This document shows positions 24,554 to 33,358 of a DNA stretch of 64,000 nucleotides, one piece after another. The position numbers were made by a program, and so were the translations under genes. Below the pieces are notes generated by a model, which saw only the letters and a list, made by a program, of their open reading frames with translations, did no database searches and was not told where the DNA came from. Where the stretch lies: the NCBI RefSeq assembly GCF_003248505.1, contig NZ_QFOA01000001.1, positions 124,001 through 188,000 of the forward strand. Direction: 5' to 3'. Within the stretch, counting starts at the first letter, position 1. Each line of letters begins with the position of its first letter. This DNA comes from Sphingobium sp. (lineage in GTDB: Bacteria; Pseudomonadota; Alphaproteobacteria; Sphingomonadales; Sphingomonadaceae).

Positions 24554-26131
24554 CTATCGTTCGCGGGTCGCGCTGAACGTCACCTGCGGGTGGCGTTCCT
24601 GCTGATAACCGATGTCCCACGCGCTTTTTGCCATGAAGACGAGGTTGCCGTCGCGGTCCTTGGCCATGTTGGCGCCATTGTAGGAGACGAAGTCCCTGAC
24701 CGCCGCCTCGTCCCCGCCGATCCAGCGCGCGGTGTCGAAGGGCGAGGCTTCGAGGCCCGCCGCGACCTTATATTCCGCCTCCAGCCGCGAGATCAGCACT
24801 TCGAGCTGAAGCTGGCCGACCACGCCGACGATCCACTGGCTGCCGATTTCGGGGTAGAAGACCTGGATCACGCCTTCTTCGCTCAGATCGTCGAGCGCCT
24901 TGCGCAGCTGTTTGGTCTTGGTCGGATCCTTCAACGCGACGCGGCGCAGGATTTCCGGCGCGAAGTTGGGCAGGCCGGTGAAGCGCAGCCCAGGCTTTTC
25001 GGACAGCGTATCGCCCACGCGCAGCGCGCCATGGTTGGGGATGCCGATGATGTCGCCGGGAAAGGCTTCGTCGGCCAGTTCGCGGTCCTGCGCGAAGAAG
25101 AGGATGGGCGAGTGGACGGCCAGCGGCTTGCCCGATCCCGACGGCGTCAGCTTCATGCCGCGCCGGAACTTGCCCGACACCAGCCGCATGAAGGCGATGC
25201 GGTCGCGGTGCATCGGGTCCATGTTCGCCTGCACCTTGAAGATGAAGCCGGTGACTTCGTTCTGGTCCGGCGTCACGGCGGCGGGTTCGGCGGGCTGCGG
25301 CCGGGGCGGCGGCGCATGCTGGCCGAGCGCGTCGATCAATTCGGTGACGCCGAACAGCTTGAGCGCTGATCCGAAATAGACCGGCGTCAGGTCGCCCGCC
25401 CGATAGCGGTCGAGATCGAATTCGGCATAGCCGCCCTGCGCCAGTTCCGCTTCCTCGCGTAACCGGTCGAGCGCTCGGGTCGACAGCAACTCGCCAAGCT
25501 TCGGATCGTCGAGGCCCCGGACATGCGTTTCCCTGCCCTCATATTCGCGCGACGGGCCGGTCGGCTGGCGCAGGCGGTCGGTGGCGAAATCGTAGATGCC
25601 CTCGAACTCCCCGCCCATGCCGGCGGGCCAGCTCATCGGGCACACGTCGAGCTGGAGCTGGTCGGCGACTTCGTCCAGCAGGCCGAATATCTCGCGCCCT
25701 TCGCGGTCCACCTTGTTGACAAAGGTGATGATGGGGACGTTGCGCAGGCGGCATACCTCGAACAGTTTGCGGGTCTGCGGTTCGATGCCCTTGGCCGCGT
25801 CGATCACCATGACGGCGCTGTCGACGGCGGTCAGCGTGCGATAGGTATCCTCGCTGAAATCCTCGTGGCCCGGCGTGTCGAGCAGGTTGAAGGTGATCGT
25901 TTCCCCGTCGCGCGTCCGCTCGAACGTCATGACCGAAGAGGTGACGGAAATGCCGCGCTGCTGCTCGATCTTCATCCAGTCGGACCGGGCGCGGCGATTG
26001 GCCCCGCGCGCCTTGACCTCCCCTGCGAGATGGATCGCGCCGCCTTCCAGCAGCAGCTTTTCGGTCAGCGTGGTCTTACCGGCGTCGGGGTGCGAGATGA
26101 TGGCGAAGGTGCGGCGCGAAGGGATGGTCAT
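24554..26131 (-). CDS. prfC: Peptide chain release factor 3
   Basis: A 525-residue translational GTPase. G1 SHPDAGKTTLTEKLLL is at ~13-28, G3 DTPGHEDFSEDTYR, and G4 NKVDREGR. The RF3 order of domain II (DPMHRDRIAFMRLVSGKF) and domain III (EEGVIQVFYPEIGSQWIVGVVGQLQ) follows. The C-terminus PQVTFSATRER is typical. RF3-GTP removes RF1/RF2 from the ribosome after peptide release. The start at 26131 directly precedes the G domain. It appears monocistronic. Confidence 0.97.
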   Translation of the reverse strand: MTIPSRRTFAIISHPDAGKTTLTEKLLLEGGAIHLAGEVKARGANRRARSDWMKIEQQRGISVTSSVMTFERTRDGETITFNLLDTPGHEDFSEDTYRTLTAVDSAVMVIDAAKGIEPQTRKLFEVCRLRNVPIITFVNKVDREGREIFGLLDEVADQLQLDVCPMSWPAGMGGEFEGIYDFATDRLRQPTGPSREYEGRETHVRGLDDPKLGELLSTRALDRLREEAELAQGGYAEFDLDRYRAGDLTPVYFGSALKLFGVTELIDALGQHAPPPRPQPAEPAAVTPDQNEVTGFIFKVQANMDPMHRDRIAFMRLVSGKFRRGMKLTPSGSGKPLAVHSPILFFAQDRELADEAFPGDIIGIPNHGALRVGDTLSEKPGLRFTGLPNFAPEILRRVALKDPTKTKQLRKALDDLSEEGVIQVFYPEIGSQWIVGVVGQLQLEVLISRLEAEYKVAAGLEASPFDTARWIGGDEAAVRDFVSYNGANMAKDRDGNLVFMAKSAWDIGYQQERHPQVTFSATRER

Positions 26132-26175
26132 GGCGCGCCCATATAGGGATTTTTGCGGTCAAGGCGAGTCGCGCG

Positions 26176-27111
26176 TTACCGGTCCGCGTCCGCCCCGACC
26201 AGCGTCACATCCATGCGAAAGCTGCGAGCCTCGCCGGGGGGGAGGGCCATGATGCCGGGCTTGTCCCACACGTCGCCTTCGAACCCGACCGGATCGGCCA
26301 TGCCCGCCCAGGGTTCGACGCACAGATAATGCGCGCCCGGTTTCTGCCACAGGCCAAGCCAGGGCGTGTCGGGAAAGGCGATGGCGAGGTGGGGGCGGCC
26401 CGGCACGCCCCAGGTCAGCGCGCGGCTGGCAAGATCGTCCCAGATGAGCGCGTCCCCTTCGAACAGGGCGTGCGTGGGGGCGAGCGTGTCGCCCTCGACC
26501 GGTGTCGGAAAGCGTTCGTGCGCGATGAGGCCGGGTTCGTCCCCGACCCTGCGGATCGGGGCGGGCTCTGCCCGTTCGAAGACGATGCGATGGTCCTCGA
26601 CGCTGCCGCCATAGGGGAGCGGCCAGGCGAAGGCGGGGTGATAGCCAAAGGCGAAGGGCATCGTCGCGTCGCCCAAGTTGCGGACCGTCGCGGTCATATG
26701 GAGCGTCGCGCCGTCGAGCGCGAAGTCCATGTCGAGCCGGAAGGCGAACGGGTAGACGGCGAGCGTGTCTTCGTCGGCGTCGAGACGCAGCGTGGCCTGC
26801 GTTTCGGAACGGTGGACGAGGGTGAAGGGCCTGCGGCGGGCGAAGCCGTGCTGCGGCATCGGCCATTCGCGCCCGTTAAGGCGGTACACGTCCCCGCGCG
26901 ACCGACCGACGAACGGGAAGAGCAGGGGCGCGTGGCCGGTCCACCAGCGCGGATCGGCGTCCGTCATCAAGGCACGCCCCGCAGCGTCGGTCAGCGATTG
27001 CAATTCGGCTCCCAACGGGTCGATGCAGGCGGATAGCGCGGGCGAGGCGATGGTGAAGCGAGCGTCGGTGTCGGACAAGAGGGCGGCTCCAGATGGCGTT
27101 CGGCCCGGCAT
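26176..27111 (-). CDS. Aldose 1-epimerase-family protein
   Basis: A protein of up to 311 residues with the galactose-mutarotase beta-sandwich motifs. These are DPLGAELQSL, PMPQHGFARRRPF (first catalytic His), AFGYHPAFAWPL (second His) and YLCVEPWAG (catalytic Glu). Such proteins interconvert sugar anomers; this branch (LacX/YeaD-like) has varied or unknown substrates. The annotated ATG (27111) lacks a ribosome site. A TTG about 36 bp downstream, giving LSDTDARFT and preceded by GGAG at 8 nt, is an alternative start. It is divergent from a small secreted protein gene. Confidence 0.85.
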   Translation of the reverse strand: MPGRTPSGAALLSDTDARFTIASPALSACIDPLGAELQSLTDAAGRALMTDADPRWWTGHAPLLFPFVGRSRGDVYRLNGREWPMPQHGFARRRPFTLVHRSETQATLRLDADEDTLAVYPFAFRLDMDFALDGATLHMTATVRNLGDATMPFAFGYHPAFAWPLPYGGSVEDHRIVFERAEPAPIRRVGDEPGLIAHERFPTPVEGDTLAPTHALFEGDALIWDDLASRALTWGVPGRPHLAIAFPDTPWLGLWQKPGAHYLCVEPWAGMADPVGFEGDVWDKPGIMALPPGEARSFRMDVTLVGADADR

Positions 27112-27203
27112 AGCCCGCGTGCGGGCGGCTGTCTTGCCCCATGATCGTTTCGGTTCGGGAACCGTTGGCGCCCATCGGCGGTTTGAGGGGCGGGAGGACG
27201 ACC

Positions 27204-27716
27204 ATGATGATGAAGACCGCCACCGCCGCGCTTTGCCTAGCAGGGGGCCTGATACTGGCCCAGCCTGCCGCCTATGCGCAGGACAAGAGCAAGCAGGAAG
27301 AAAAGAGGGACGATACCATGGACAAGGCCGGCAAGATCGCCAGCCAGCCCGCCAAGGACATCGGCCTCGACAAGGACGAAATTCCCCCCGTGCTGACGAA
27401 GGCGGTCGAAAATCCCTATGCGCCGCCCCCCTCGCGCAGTTGCGCGGGGTTGAACGCCTCGCTCAAGGAGTTGAACGCGGTGCTGGGCGCGGATTTCACC
27501 GTCGGGCGCGAGGCGAACGAGAATCGCACCGGCAAGATCGCCGAGGCGGTGGGAAAGACCGTCGTCAATTCGCTGATCCCGTTCCGCGGGCTGGTACGCG
27601 AGATCAGCGGGGCAGCCCCTGCCGAGCGCCGGTTGCAGGCGGCGGTGACGGCGGGCATCGCGCGGCGCGGCTTCCTGCGCGGCATGGCGGCGGTGAAGGG
27701 CTGCAAGGTCGGCTGA
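27204..27716 (+). CDS. Small secreted protein of unknown function
   Basis: A 170-residue protein with a signal peptide (MMMKTATAALCLAGGLILAQ, cleavage near AYAQ). A Lys/Asp-rich stretch follows, then a conserved-looking core (PPVLTKAVENPYAPPPSRSC) and a C-terminal helix region with a final Cys (VKGCKVG). The two cysteines (in PSRSCAG and KGCKVG) could form a disulphide in the periplasm. GGGAGGACGACC precedes the three consecutive ATG codons; the first is chosen. No family recognised. Confidence 0.75.
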   Translation: MMMKTATAALCLAGGLILAQPAAYAQDKSKQEEKRDDTMDKAGKIASQPAKDIGLDKDEIPPVLTKAVENPYAPPPSRSCAGLNASLKELNAVLGADFTVGREANENRTGKIAEAVGKTVVNSLIPFRGLVREISGAAPAERRLQAAVTAGIARRGFLRGMAAVKGCKVG

Positions 27717-27781
27717 CCGCCTCTGCGGCCCTGCCGCGACCTGAAGGTTTCCCTGGCGGGATTTGCGCCTATATGGCGGGC

Positions 27782-28219
27782 ATGACCGACATGCCCGCTT
27801 CCACCCCCTCCGCTATGCCGTCCATCGCCGATCTGGAGGAGGAATATGCATTCCTCGACGCCGACGACCGCTATCGGCTGCTGATCGACCTTGGCAAACA
27901 GCTGGAGCCGATGCCCGACGCGCTCAAGACCGACGCGACGCTGGTGCGCGGATGCTCGGCGGCGGTGTGGGTCTATCCGACGCGGCTGGAGGACGGGCGG
28001 CTGCATTTCCTGGCGGACAGCAATGCGGCGATCACCAAGGGGATCATCGCACTCGTGCTGCTGACGGTGCAGGACCGCGCGCCTGCGGACATCGGGGCGA
28101 CCGATATCGAGGATGCGCTGGCCCCCTTCGACCTGCGCAACCAGCTGAGTTCCAACCGCACGCAGGGCATCCCCAACATGATCGCGCTGATCCGGGAAAC
28201 CGCCGCCCGCTACGATTGA
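27782..28219 (+). CDS. sufE: SufE-like sulfur acceptor protein
   Basis: A 145-residue protein with the SufE fold pattern: LEEEYAFLDADDRYRLLIDLGKQLEPMP, the sulfur-accepting Cys58 in LVRGCSAAVWV, and DIEDALAPFDLRNQLSSNRTQGI near the end. It accepts persulfide sulfur from the SufS desulfurase and stimulates it. It lies 5 kb from the suf operon and is encoded separately, a common arrangement. The start is uncertain among 27773, 27782 and a Met 12 residues further in; 27782 is taken as a compromise. Confidence 0.9.
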   Translation: MTDMPASTPSAMPSIADLEEEYAFLDADDRYRLLIDLGKQLEPMPDALKTDATLVRGCSAAVWVYPTRLEDGRLHFLADSNAAITKGIIALVLLTVQDRAPADIGATDIEDALAPFDLRNQLSSNRTQGIPNMIALIRETAARYD

Positions 28220-28280
28220 GGCAACTTTCGGGGCGGTCCGAACATTATCCTTGCGTAACTAAAGCTTGAGGAGACGAGCG

Positions 28281-28778
28281 ATGCGCGCCATCCTGACGAT
28301 CGCGGCTGCCACGACGATGCTGGCGGCCTGTTCGGGACAGAAAGACGAAGGACCGACCCAGCGCGAGCAGATCGGCCAGACGTGGAAATATGAAGGGGGC
28401 GAAAACGGGCGGCCCCGCCTGGCCTATATCGGCAGCCAGAATACGGTGCAGACCATGACCGCGCCCGACACCTTTTCGGTGCTGCTGGTCCAGCCGCTGA
28501 AGGAAGGCGGAGCGGACGTGACGGTGAAACTGGTCGGCGCGCCCTTTACCTGCGACATGTCCGATTGCCGCATCACCGCCACCACCGACGACGGCAAGAG
28601 CCACGAGTGGAAGGGTCGGATGGCGACCAACGACGACGGCATCGCGATCCTGCCGTCGCAGGGCGCCTATGAGGCGATCCGCGACGCCAAGCGCGTCAAG
28701 GTGAACCTGATCGTCGACGGCAAGGAAAAGGTCGCGCCCTTCACGTTCGACGTGTCGGGGCTGAACCTCAAGGGCTGA
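28281..28778 (+). CDS. Putative lipoprotein of unknown function
   Basis: A 165-residue protein with lipobox TMLAAC (Cys15) after a short signal. The mature part is a small predicted beta-rich domain (TFSVLLVQPLKEGGADVTVKL) with two cysteines in PFTCDMSDCRIT, likely disulphide-bonded, and a run of Lys-rich strands (RVKVNLIVDGKEKVAPF). The start at 28281 follows GAGGAGA; the upstream five codons do not. It is convergent with ggt, only 4 bp between stops. No named family is recognised. Confidence 0.75.
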   Translation: MRAILTIAAATTMLAACSGQKDEGPTQREQIGQTWKYEGGENGRPRLAYIGSQNTVQTMTAPDTFSVLLVQPLKEGGADVTVKLVGAPFTCDMSDCRITATTDDGKSHEWKGRMATNDDGIAILPSQGAYEAIRDAKRVKVNLIVDGKEKVAPFTFDVSGLNLKG

Positions 28779-28782
28779 GCCC

Positions 28783-30480
28783 CTACTCCTGCAACGAGAC
28801 GCCGGGGCTGCGCGGATCCGCGGCACCCTGCCAGCGACCGTCGGGCAGACGCTCGGCGGCGTTGGCCTTAAGGCCGAGGCGCGTGACGCTGACGCGGTGG
28901 CCGAGCTTTTCGAGCGGAGCCTTCATCGCTTCGATCCCGGTGCCCTGTTCCAGGACAAGGCCGTCGCCGTTGAAGAAGACGAGGCCCTGCGCGATCGAAT
29001 CCTGCGCGGAGAGCCCCCAGTCGAAATGGGCGATCAGCGCCTTGGCCACTTGCATGATGATCGTCTTGCCGCCTGCCGCGCCCACGGTGAAGACAGGCTT
29101 TCCGCTCGCGTCGTAGACGATGGTGGGCGACATGGAGGACAGCGGGCGCTTGCCCGGTTCCACCCGGTTGGCGACCGGCGCGCCGTTGCGATCCGGGGTG
29201 AAGCTGAAGTCGGTCAGTTCGTTGTTCAGAATGACGCCGTTGGCGACGAGCTGGCTGCCGAAGAAGCTTTCGATGGTGGAGGTCCAGCCGACGATGTCGC
29301 CTTCACGGTCGACCGCGACGAAGTGGCTGGTGCCTTCTTCGGGCTGGGGCCGGGCGGCGGTGCGCCGCTGCGCGCCGGGCGGTGTGCCGGGGCGATAGTC
29401 GTTCAGCGCCTTGTTGAGGCGGATGAGGGCGGAGCGTTGCTTGAGATAGGCGGGCGAAATCATGCCCTTTACCGGCACCGATACGAAAGCGGGGTCGCCG
29501 AGCCAGGTGTCGCGGTCGGCATAGGCGAGCTGCATCGCTTCGGCGATGACGTGCCAGCTGCGCGGATCGTCCTTGCCCCATGTCTTGAGCGGGAAGCGTT
29601 CGACCATGCCGAGGATTTCGAGCACGGTGATGCCGCCCGCCGACGCGGGAGCCATGCCGCAGACTTTCCAGGCGCGATACATGCCGCAGACCGGATCGCG
29701 CGGCAGCGCCTTGTATGCCGCGAGGTCCGCCGGCGTCATGGGCACCGGGTTCTTGGGTGCGTTCGTGACCGCAGCGCTCAACAGCCGCGCATTTTCCCCT
29801 GCGTAGAAGGCGTCCGGGCCTTCGGCGGCGATCCGCTTGTAGAGGGCGGCGAGCGGCGGGTTCCTGAGCACGGTGCCGACCGGCGGCGGCGCGCCGTTCA
29901 CCCAGAACAGCTTTTGGATGTCGGGAAAGTCGGCCCAGACCTGTTGCGTGGCGCGCAGCGCCGTGGCGGTGCGCTCGCCCAGCTGGAAGCCGTCTTCGGC
30001 GTAGCGGATCGCGGGCTGGAACAGATCGGCCCAGGGAAGCTTGCCCCATTTGCGGTGCGCGTCCCACGCCATGCGCAGATTGCCCGGCACGCCGACCGAA
30101 TAGCCGCCCGGCCACGCGTCGCGGAAGGACAGGGGCTTGCCGTCCTTCATGAAGCGGTCGGGGCGGGCGGCGGCGGGGGCGGTTTCGCGACCGTCGATCG
30201 ATTCGAGTGCGCCGGTGCGCCCGTCATGATGCAGGATGAAGCCGCCGCCGCCGATGCCGCTGTTGTGCGGTTCGACCACGCCCAGCGTCAGCATCATCGC
30301 AATGGCGGCGTCGGTCGCGCTGCCGCCCTTGCGCAATATTTCCTGCCCCGCGAGCGCCGCGCGCGGATCGGCGGCGGAAACGGTGGCGTTGGTGGCGACC
30401 GGCGTCCGCGAAAGCGCGGGCTGCGGCGCGAGGGCGATGAGGGCGAGCGGGGCCAGCAGGCCAAGGCGGCGGAATGTCAT
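28783..30480 (-). CDS. ggt: Gamma-glutamyltransferase
   Basis: A 565-residue Ntn-hydrolase precursor. The signal peptide ends PALS. The large-subunit motif SGIGGGGFILHHD is at ~74-86. Autoprocessing occurs at Thr384 in EEGTSHFVAVD, which becomes the small-subunit nucleophile. GKRPLSSMSPTIV and the GAAGGKTI oxyanion region follow. It cleaves gamma-glutamyl bonds such as in glutathione in the periplasm. The start at 30480 (MTFRR) is preferred; a GTG at 30489 is possible, neither with a clear ribosome site. It lies 52 bp after pyrD on the same strand. Confidence 0.95.
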   Translation of the reverse strand: MTFRRLGLLAPLALIALAPQPALSRTPVATNATVSAADPRAALAGQEILRKGGSATDAAIAMMLTLGVVEPHNSGIGGGGFILHHDGRTGALESIDGRETAPAAARPDRFMKDGKPLSFRDAWPGGYSVGVPGNLRMAWDAHRKWGKLPWADLFQPAIRYAEDGFQLGERTATALRATQQVWADFPDIQKLFWVNGAPPPVGTVLRNPPLAALYKRIAAEGPDAFYAGENARLLSAAVTNAPKNPVPMTPADLAAYKALPRDPVCGMYRAWKVCGMAPASAGGITVLEILGMVERFPLKTWGKDDPRSWHVIAEAMQLAYADRDTWLGDPAFVSVPVKGMISPAYLKQRSALIRLNKALNDYRPGTPPGAQRRTAARPQPEEGTSHFVAVDREGDIVGWTSTIESFFGSQLVANGVILNNELTDFSFTPDRNGAPVANRVEPGKRPLSSMSPTIVYDASGKPVFTVGAAGGKTIIMQVAKALIAHFDWGLSAQDSIAQGLVFFNGDGLVLEQGTGIEAMKAPLEKLGHRVSVTRLGLKANAAERLPDGRWQGAADPRSPGVSLQE

Positions 30481-30532
30481 GGCAGGCACGATAGCCGCTG
30501 GCCTGTGCGCTGCAACATTTTTGGCGAGGCCC

Positions 30533-31585
30533 TCAGGCGTCGACCCCCACGGCCTGCGCGACGGTGGCGAAGCCGTCGCGTTTCAGCAGGGTCTTCAGCC
30601 CCCGGTTGATGCGCCGCGCCAGATACGGCCCTTCATAGACCATGGCGCTGTAAAGCTGGACGAGGGACGCCCCGGCGCGGATGCGGGCATAGGCCTGATC
30701 GGCCGTTGCGATGCCCCCGACCCCGATCAGCGGAAGGCGCGTGCCCAAAAGGCGGCGGAAGTCCGTAAGGCGGCGGTGCGACAGGTCGGTGAGCGGCGCA
30801 CCCGAGAGGCCGCCTGTTTCCTGCGCATGGGGCGAGCGAAGCGCGGGGCGGGCGATCGTGGTGTTGGACACGATCAGCGCGTCGACCCGGTGATCGAGGC
30901 AGGCGGCGGCGATATCCTCCACATCGGCGGGTTCAAGGTCGGGCGCAACCTTGAGGAAGATCGGCGTGCGGTCCGCCCCCCGCGCCGCCATCACCGCGCC
31001 CAGCAGATCGTCGAGCGCGGCGCGACCCTGGAGCGCGCGCAGGCCGGGCGTATTGGGGGAGGAGATGTTGACGGTCAGATAGTCGGCGAGCGGGGCCATG
31101 ACCTGGACCCCGACCGCATAGTCGGCGATGCCGCGCCCAGCGGCGGTCGCTTCCTTGTTCGCGCCGATGTTGACGCCGATGACCGGGCCGTCCCCCTTGG
31201 GGCGGCGATAGCGGGCGATCCGGTCGGCTGCCGCGCCCTGCCCGCCATTGTTGAAGCCGAAGCGGTTGATGACCGCGCGATCCTCCACGAGGCGGAAAAG
31301 CCGGGGCTGCGGATTGCCGGGCTGCGCCAGCGGGGTGAGCGTGCCGAGTTCGGCGAAGCCGAAGCCGAGGCCGTGCATCTTGTGCGCGATCCGCCCGTCC
31401 TTGTCGTAGCCCGCAGCCAGGCCCACCGGATTGGGGAAGCGGATGCCCGCGACCGTGGTTTCGAGCGCGGGATCGGGAGCGGGCATGGATGCGACCGGCA
31501 TGAAGCGCAGCGCGGCAATGGAGAGGTGATGCGCGCGCTCCGCATCCAGAGCGAAGAGCAGCGGGCGGAGCAGGCGGTAGGACAT
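30533..31585 (-). CDS. pyrD: Dihydroorotate dehydrogenase (quinone), class 2
   Basis: A 350-residue flavoenzyme with the class-2 N-terminal helical extension (MSYRLLRPLLFALDAERAHH). Then come PNPVGLAAGYDKDG, NRFGFNNGG and the catalytic-Ser block NISSPNTPGLRALQ, followed by the FMN phosphate site GVGGIATADQAYARI and LVQLYSAMVYEGP. It oxidises dihydroorotate to orotate with ubiquinone as acceptor at the inner membrane (pyrimidine synthesis). The start at 31585 is where the membrane-binding helix begins; 19 codons upstream are non-homologous. Confidence 0.96.
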   Translation of the reverse strand: MSYRLLRPLLFALDAERAHHLSIAALRFMPVASMPAPDPALETTVAGIRFPNPVGLAAGYDKDGRIAHKMHGLGFGFAELGTLTPLAQPGNPQPRLFRLVEDRAVINRFGFNNGGQGAAADRIARYRRPKGDGPVIGVNIGANKEATAAGRGIADYAVGVQVMAPLADYLTVNISSPNTPGLRALQGRAALDDLLGAVMAARGADRTPIFLKVAPDLEPADVEDIAAACLDHRVDALIVSNTTIARPALRSPHAQETGGLSGAPLTDLSHRRLTDFRRLLGTRLPLIGVGGIATADQAYARIRAGASLVQLYSAMVYEGPYLARRINRGLKTLLKRDGFATVAQAVGVDA

Positions 31586-31969
31586 GGCGGGGCTATGCCA
31601 TCGCACCCCCGGTGCGTCGAGTCGGCGCGCGCAGGAAAACAAGATTGCCGAAAAAGTTCCCGTCAGGAACGAATGAGAGCGTCACCAGCCTCATTTGGTC
31701 GCAAAAAATGTCCGATCCATCCAATAAATGCGGTGCGATTCGGGCGTAAAGCGCGGCTGCGACCCGAAGGCTCCGAGGCTTTTTGCCGAAGGGACCTTTT
31801 CCTGACCCGGCGGCCCAAACCGCCGGGTCATTTTTTTTCCGCTGTTACAAACCGGCAAAATCGCAGCCATGACGTCACATCGCTTGCATCGCCCGCGTTT
31901 CCGCGATTACAGGTGAAGGTGGGGTGAAAACATGGGGTTGCATCACGTGATCACGGCGGCGGCAGTCAG
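31586..31969. other. Intergenic region with an orphan terminator and possible small RNA
   Basis: This 384-bp stretch between pyrD (minus) and the AraC-type regulator (plus) holds no supported protein gene. It contains AT-richer patches, a potential hairpin TTCGGG...CCCGAA (about 31738-31770) and a strong plus-strand intrinsic terminator at 31803-31838. No plus-strand gene lies upstream of that terminator. A short transcript starting in this region and ending there (a small RNA) is the simplest reading. An in-frame ATG near 31674 opens a short frame that would run through the terminator and is not credible as a gene. Confidence 0.4.
31803..31838 (+). terminator. Strong intrinsic terminator without an upstream gene
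   Basis: TGACCCGGCGG-cccaaa-CCGCCGGGTCA, a perfect 11-bp stem followed by eight T. The opposite strand has no T-tract, so it acts on plus-strand transcripts only, yet the neighbouring upstream gene (pyrD) points the other way. Confidence 0.85.
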
Positions 31970-32872
31970 GTGCTGACCGGCGGCGGCGAGCTGTTATCCG
32001 ATGGGATAGGCGGCGTGCAGGGGCCGGTGCGGTTGCGCTATATCGTGCCGCCCGCGACGGTGCGCGCCTATATCGGATCGCTCTATCTCTTTACCGTGTC
32101 CGTTCCGAACTACGCCGACCAGACGCGGGCGGATGTGCCGCAATTGCGCTTCATGCTGGAGGGCGGGGGCAACTATCATTTCCGCGACGGCACCGTCATG
32201 GCGACGCCGTCCGTCTGCCTGCTCGGCCCCACCATGGGCGCGACCCGTTTCGTGCTGGACCGCCCGGCGCGGGTGCTGGGCATATCGCTATTGCCCGCAG
32301 GATGGATCGCGCTGCATGGCGGGGACGCGGACGCGATGGCGGATCGGCTGGGCGACATGAGCGCGGCGAAGGGCGGCGTGCTGGCCGCGCTGTTGGACCG
32401 GCTGCGCCCGCTGGGCGACGATATCGACGCGATGGCGGCGGAATGCTGGGCGACGCTGGGTCCGCTGATGCGCCCGATGCGGCAGGCGACCTGGGACCTT
32501 TTGACGGCGGTGGACGAATGGCTGATGGGGGACGGGTCGCCCCGGCTGGAGGCGCTGGTCGAGGCGACGGGGCTGTCGCCGCGCCAGGTCGCGCGGCTCA
32601 CCAATCGCTATTATGGCGCGCCGCCCAAGCTGCTGGCGCGCAAATATCGCGCGCTGCGCTGTTCGGCCAAGATCGCGCTCGACGGGACGAGCTGGCAGCA
32701 ATTGTGCGAGGAAGGCGGCTTTTACGACCAGTCGCACTTCATCCGCGAAATCAAGCATTTCATCGGCCTCACCCCGCACCAGTTGCAGACCGAGCCGACC
32801 GCCGTGGCGCAGTTGACACTGCTGCGCCGGTTGCTGGGCGCGGATATCGCGGTCATCAACCGCCTGTCATAA
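31970..32872 (+). CDS. AraC-family transcriptional regulator
   Basis: A ~300-residue protein with an N-terminal ligand-sensing region and a C-terminal AraC/XylS double helix-turn-helix (~190-285). It includes LSPRQVARLTNRYYGAPPKLLARKYRAL and the second-helix signature GFYDQSHFIREIKHFIGLTPHQL. It is probably an activator; the target is unknown, the nearest genes being a suf regulator (downstream) and pyrD (divergent). The GTG start at 31970 is the first candidate in a frame open from 31928. It has no clear Shine-Dalgarno, so the true start may be a little further in. Confidence 0.85.
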   Translation: MLTGGGELLSDGIGGVQGPVRLRYIVPPATVRAYIGSLYLFTVSVPNYADQTRADVPQLRFMLEGGGNYHFRDGTVMATPSVCLLGPTMGATRFVLDRPARVLGISLLPAGWIALHGGDADAMADRLGDMSAAKGGVLAALLDRLRPLGDDIDAMAAECWATLGPLMRPMRQATWDLLTAVDEWLMGDGSPRLEALVEATGLSPRQVARLTNRYYGAPPKLLARKYRALRCSAKIALDGTSWQQLCEEGGFYDQSHFIREIKHFIGLTPHQLQTEPTAVAQLTLLRRLLGADIAVINRLS

Positions 32873-32909
32873 ATGCCTTGATTCTCCCCCCGCGCGGGAC
32901 CACATGCGC

Positions 32910-32932
32910 AATCGGATCGATTCCGTCCGATT
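32910..32932. promoter_or_regulatory. Palindrome upstream of sufR, candidate Rrf2 operator
   Basis: AATCGGA-N9-TCCGATT, a perfect 7-bp inverted repeat ending 15 bp before the sufR start. Rrf2-type regulators of SUF operons commonly bind such sites in their own promoter; assignment to SufR here is inference. Confidence 0.45.
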
Positions 32933-32947
32933 TGAGAATGGTTCGCA
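32933..32947. promoter_or_regulatory. Fur-box-like element at the sufR start
   Basis: TGAGAAT-G-GTTCGCA has the 7-1-7 arrangement of Fur boxes (TGAnAATnATTnTCA type), with 5 of 7 symmetric positions conserved. It directly abuts the ATG at 32948, which has no obvious Shine-Dalgarno, so the message may be leaderless or nearly so. Confidence 0.4.
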
Positions 32948-33358
32948 ATGCGCTTGTCGAGTTTCGCCGATTATGCCGTGGTTTTGATGAGCGCCGCCGC
33001 GCGCCATTGCGGCATGACGCGCATGAACGCGACGACGCTGAGCGCGGAAACCGGCATCCCGCTGCCCACGGCGCAAAAGCTGGTGAGCCGGCTGTCGGCG
33101 GCGGGGCTGCTCGAATCGAGTCGCGGGACGGGCGGCGGGGTGCGGCTGTCGCGCCCGCCCGCTACGATCACGCTCGTGGACGTGGTGGAGGCGGTGGAAG
33201 GCCCCATCGCCATGACCGCATGCAGCGAACTGGGCGCGCATGACTGCAATCTGGAAACCGATTGCCGCATCCGCTCGCACATGAACGTGGCGAACAATGC
33301 GATCCGGTCGGCGCTGGCCGGCGTCACGATCGCGAGTTTGACTAGAGAGATGGCATGA
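32948..33358 (+). CDS. sufR: Rrf2-family Fe-S regulator of the SUF operon
   Basis: A 136-residue Rrf2/IscR-type protein. The N-terminal winged helix is MRLSSFADYAVVLMSAAARH with TGIPLPTAQKLVSRLSAAGL, and the wing is TGGGVRLSRP. The C-terminal three-cysteine cluster ligand set is Cys92, Cys100 and Cys106 (ACSELGAHDCNLETDC). It probably senses Fe-S status and represses the suf operon when cluster-loaded. Its stop overlaps the sufB start (ATGA). The gene symbol is by function and context; the cyanobacterial SufR is from a different family. Confidence 0.88.
   Translation: MRLSSFADYAVVLMSAAARHCGMTRMNATTLSAETGIPLPTAQKLVSRLSAAGLLESSRGTGGGVRLSRPPATITLVDVVEAVEGPIAMTACSELGAHDCNLETDCRIRSHMNVANNAIRSALAGVTIASLTREMA

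Noticed and set aside
31674..31870. Short coding frame starting at an ATG near 31674
   Set aside because: It would read through the perfect terminator stem and its T8 tract, and lacks a ribosome site and homology.
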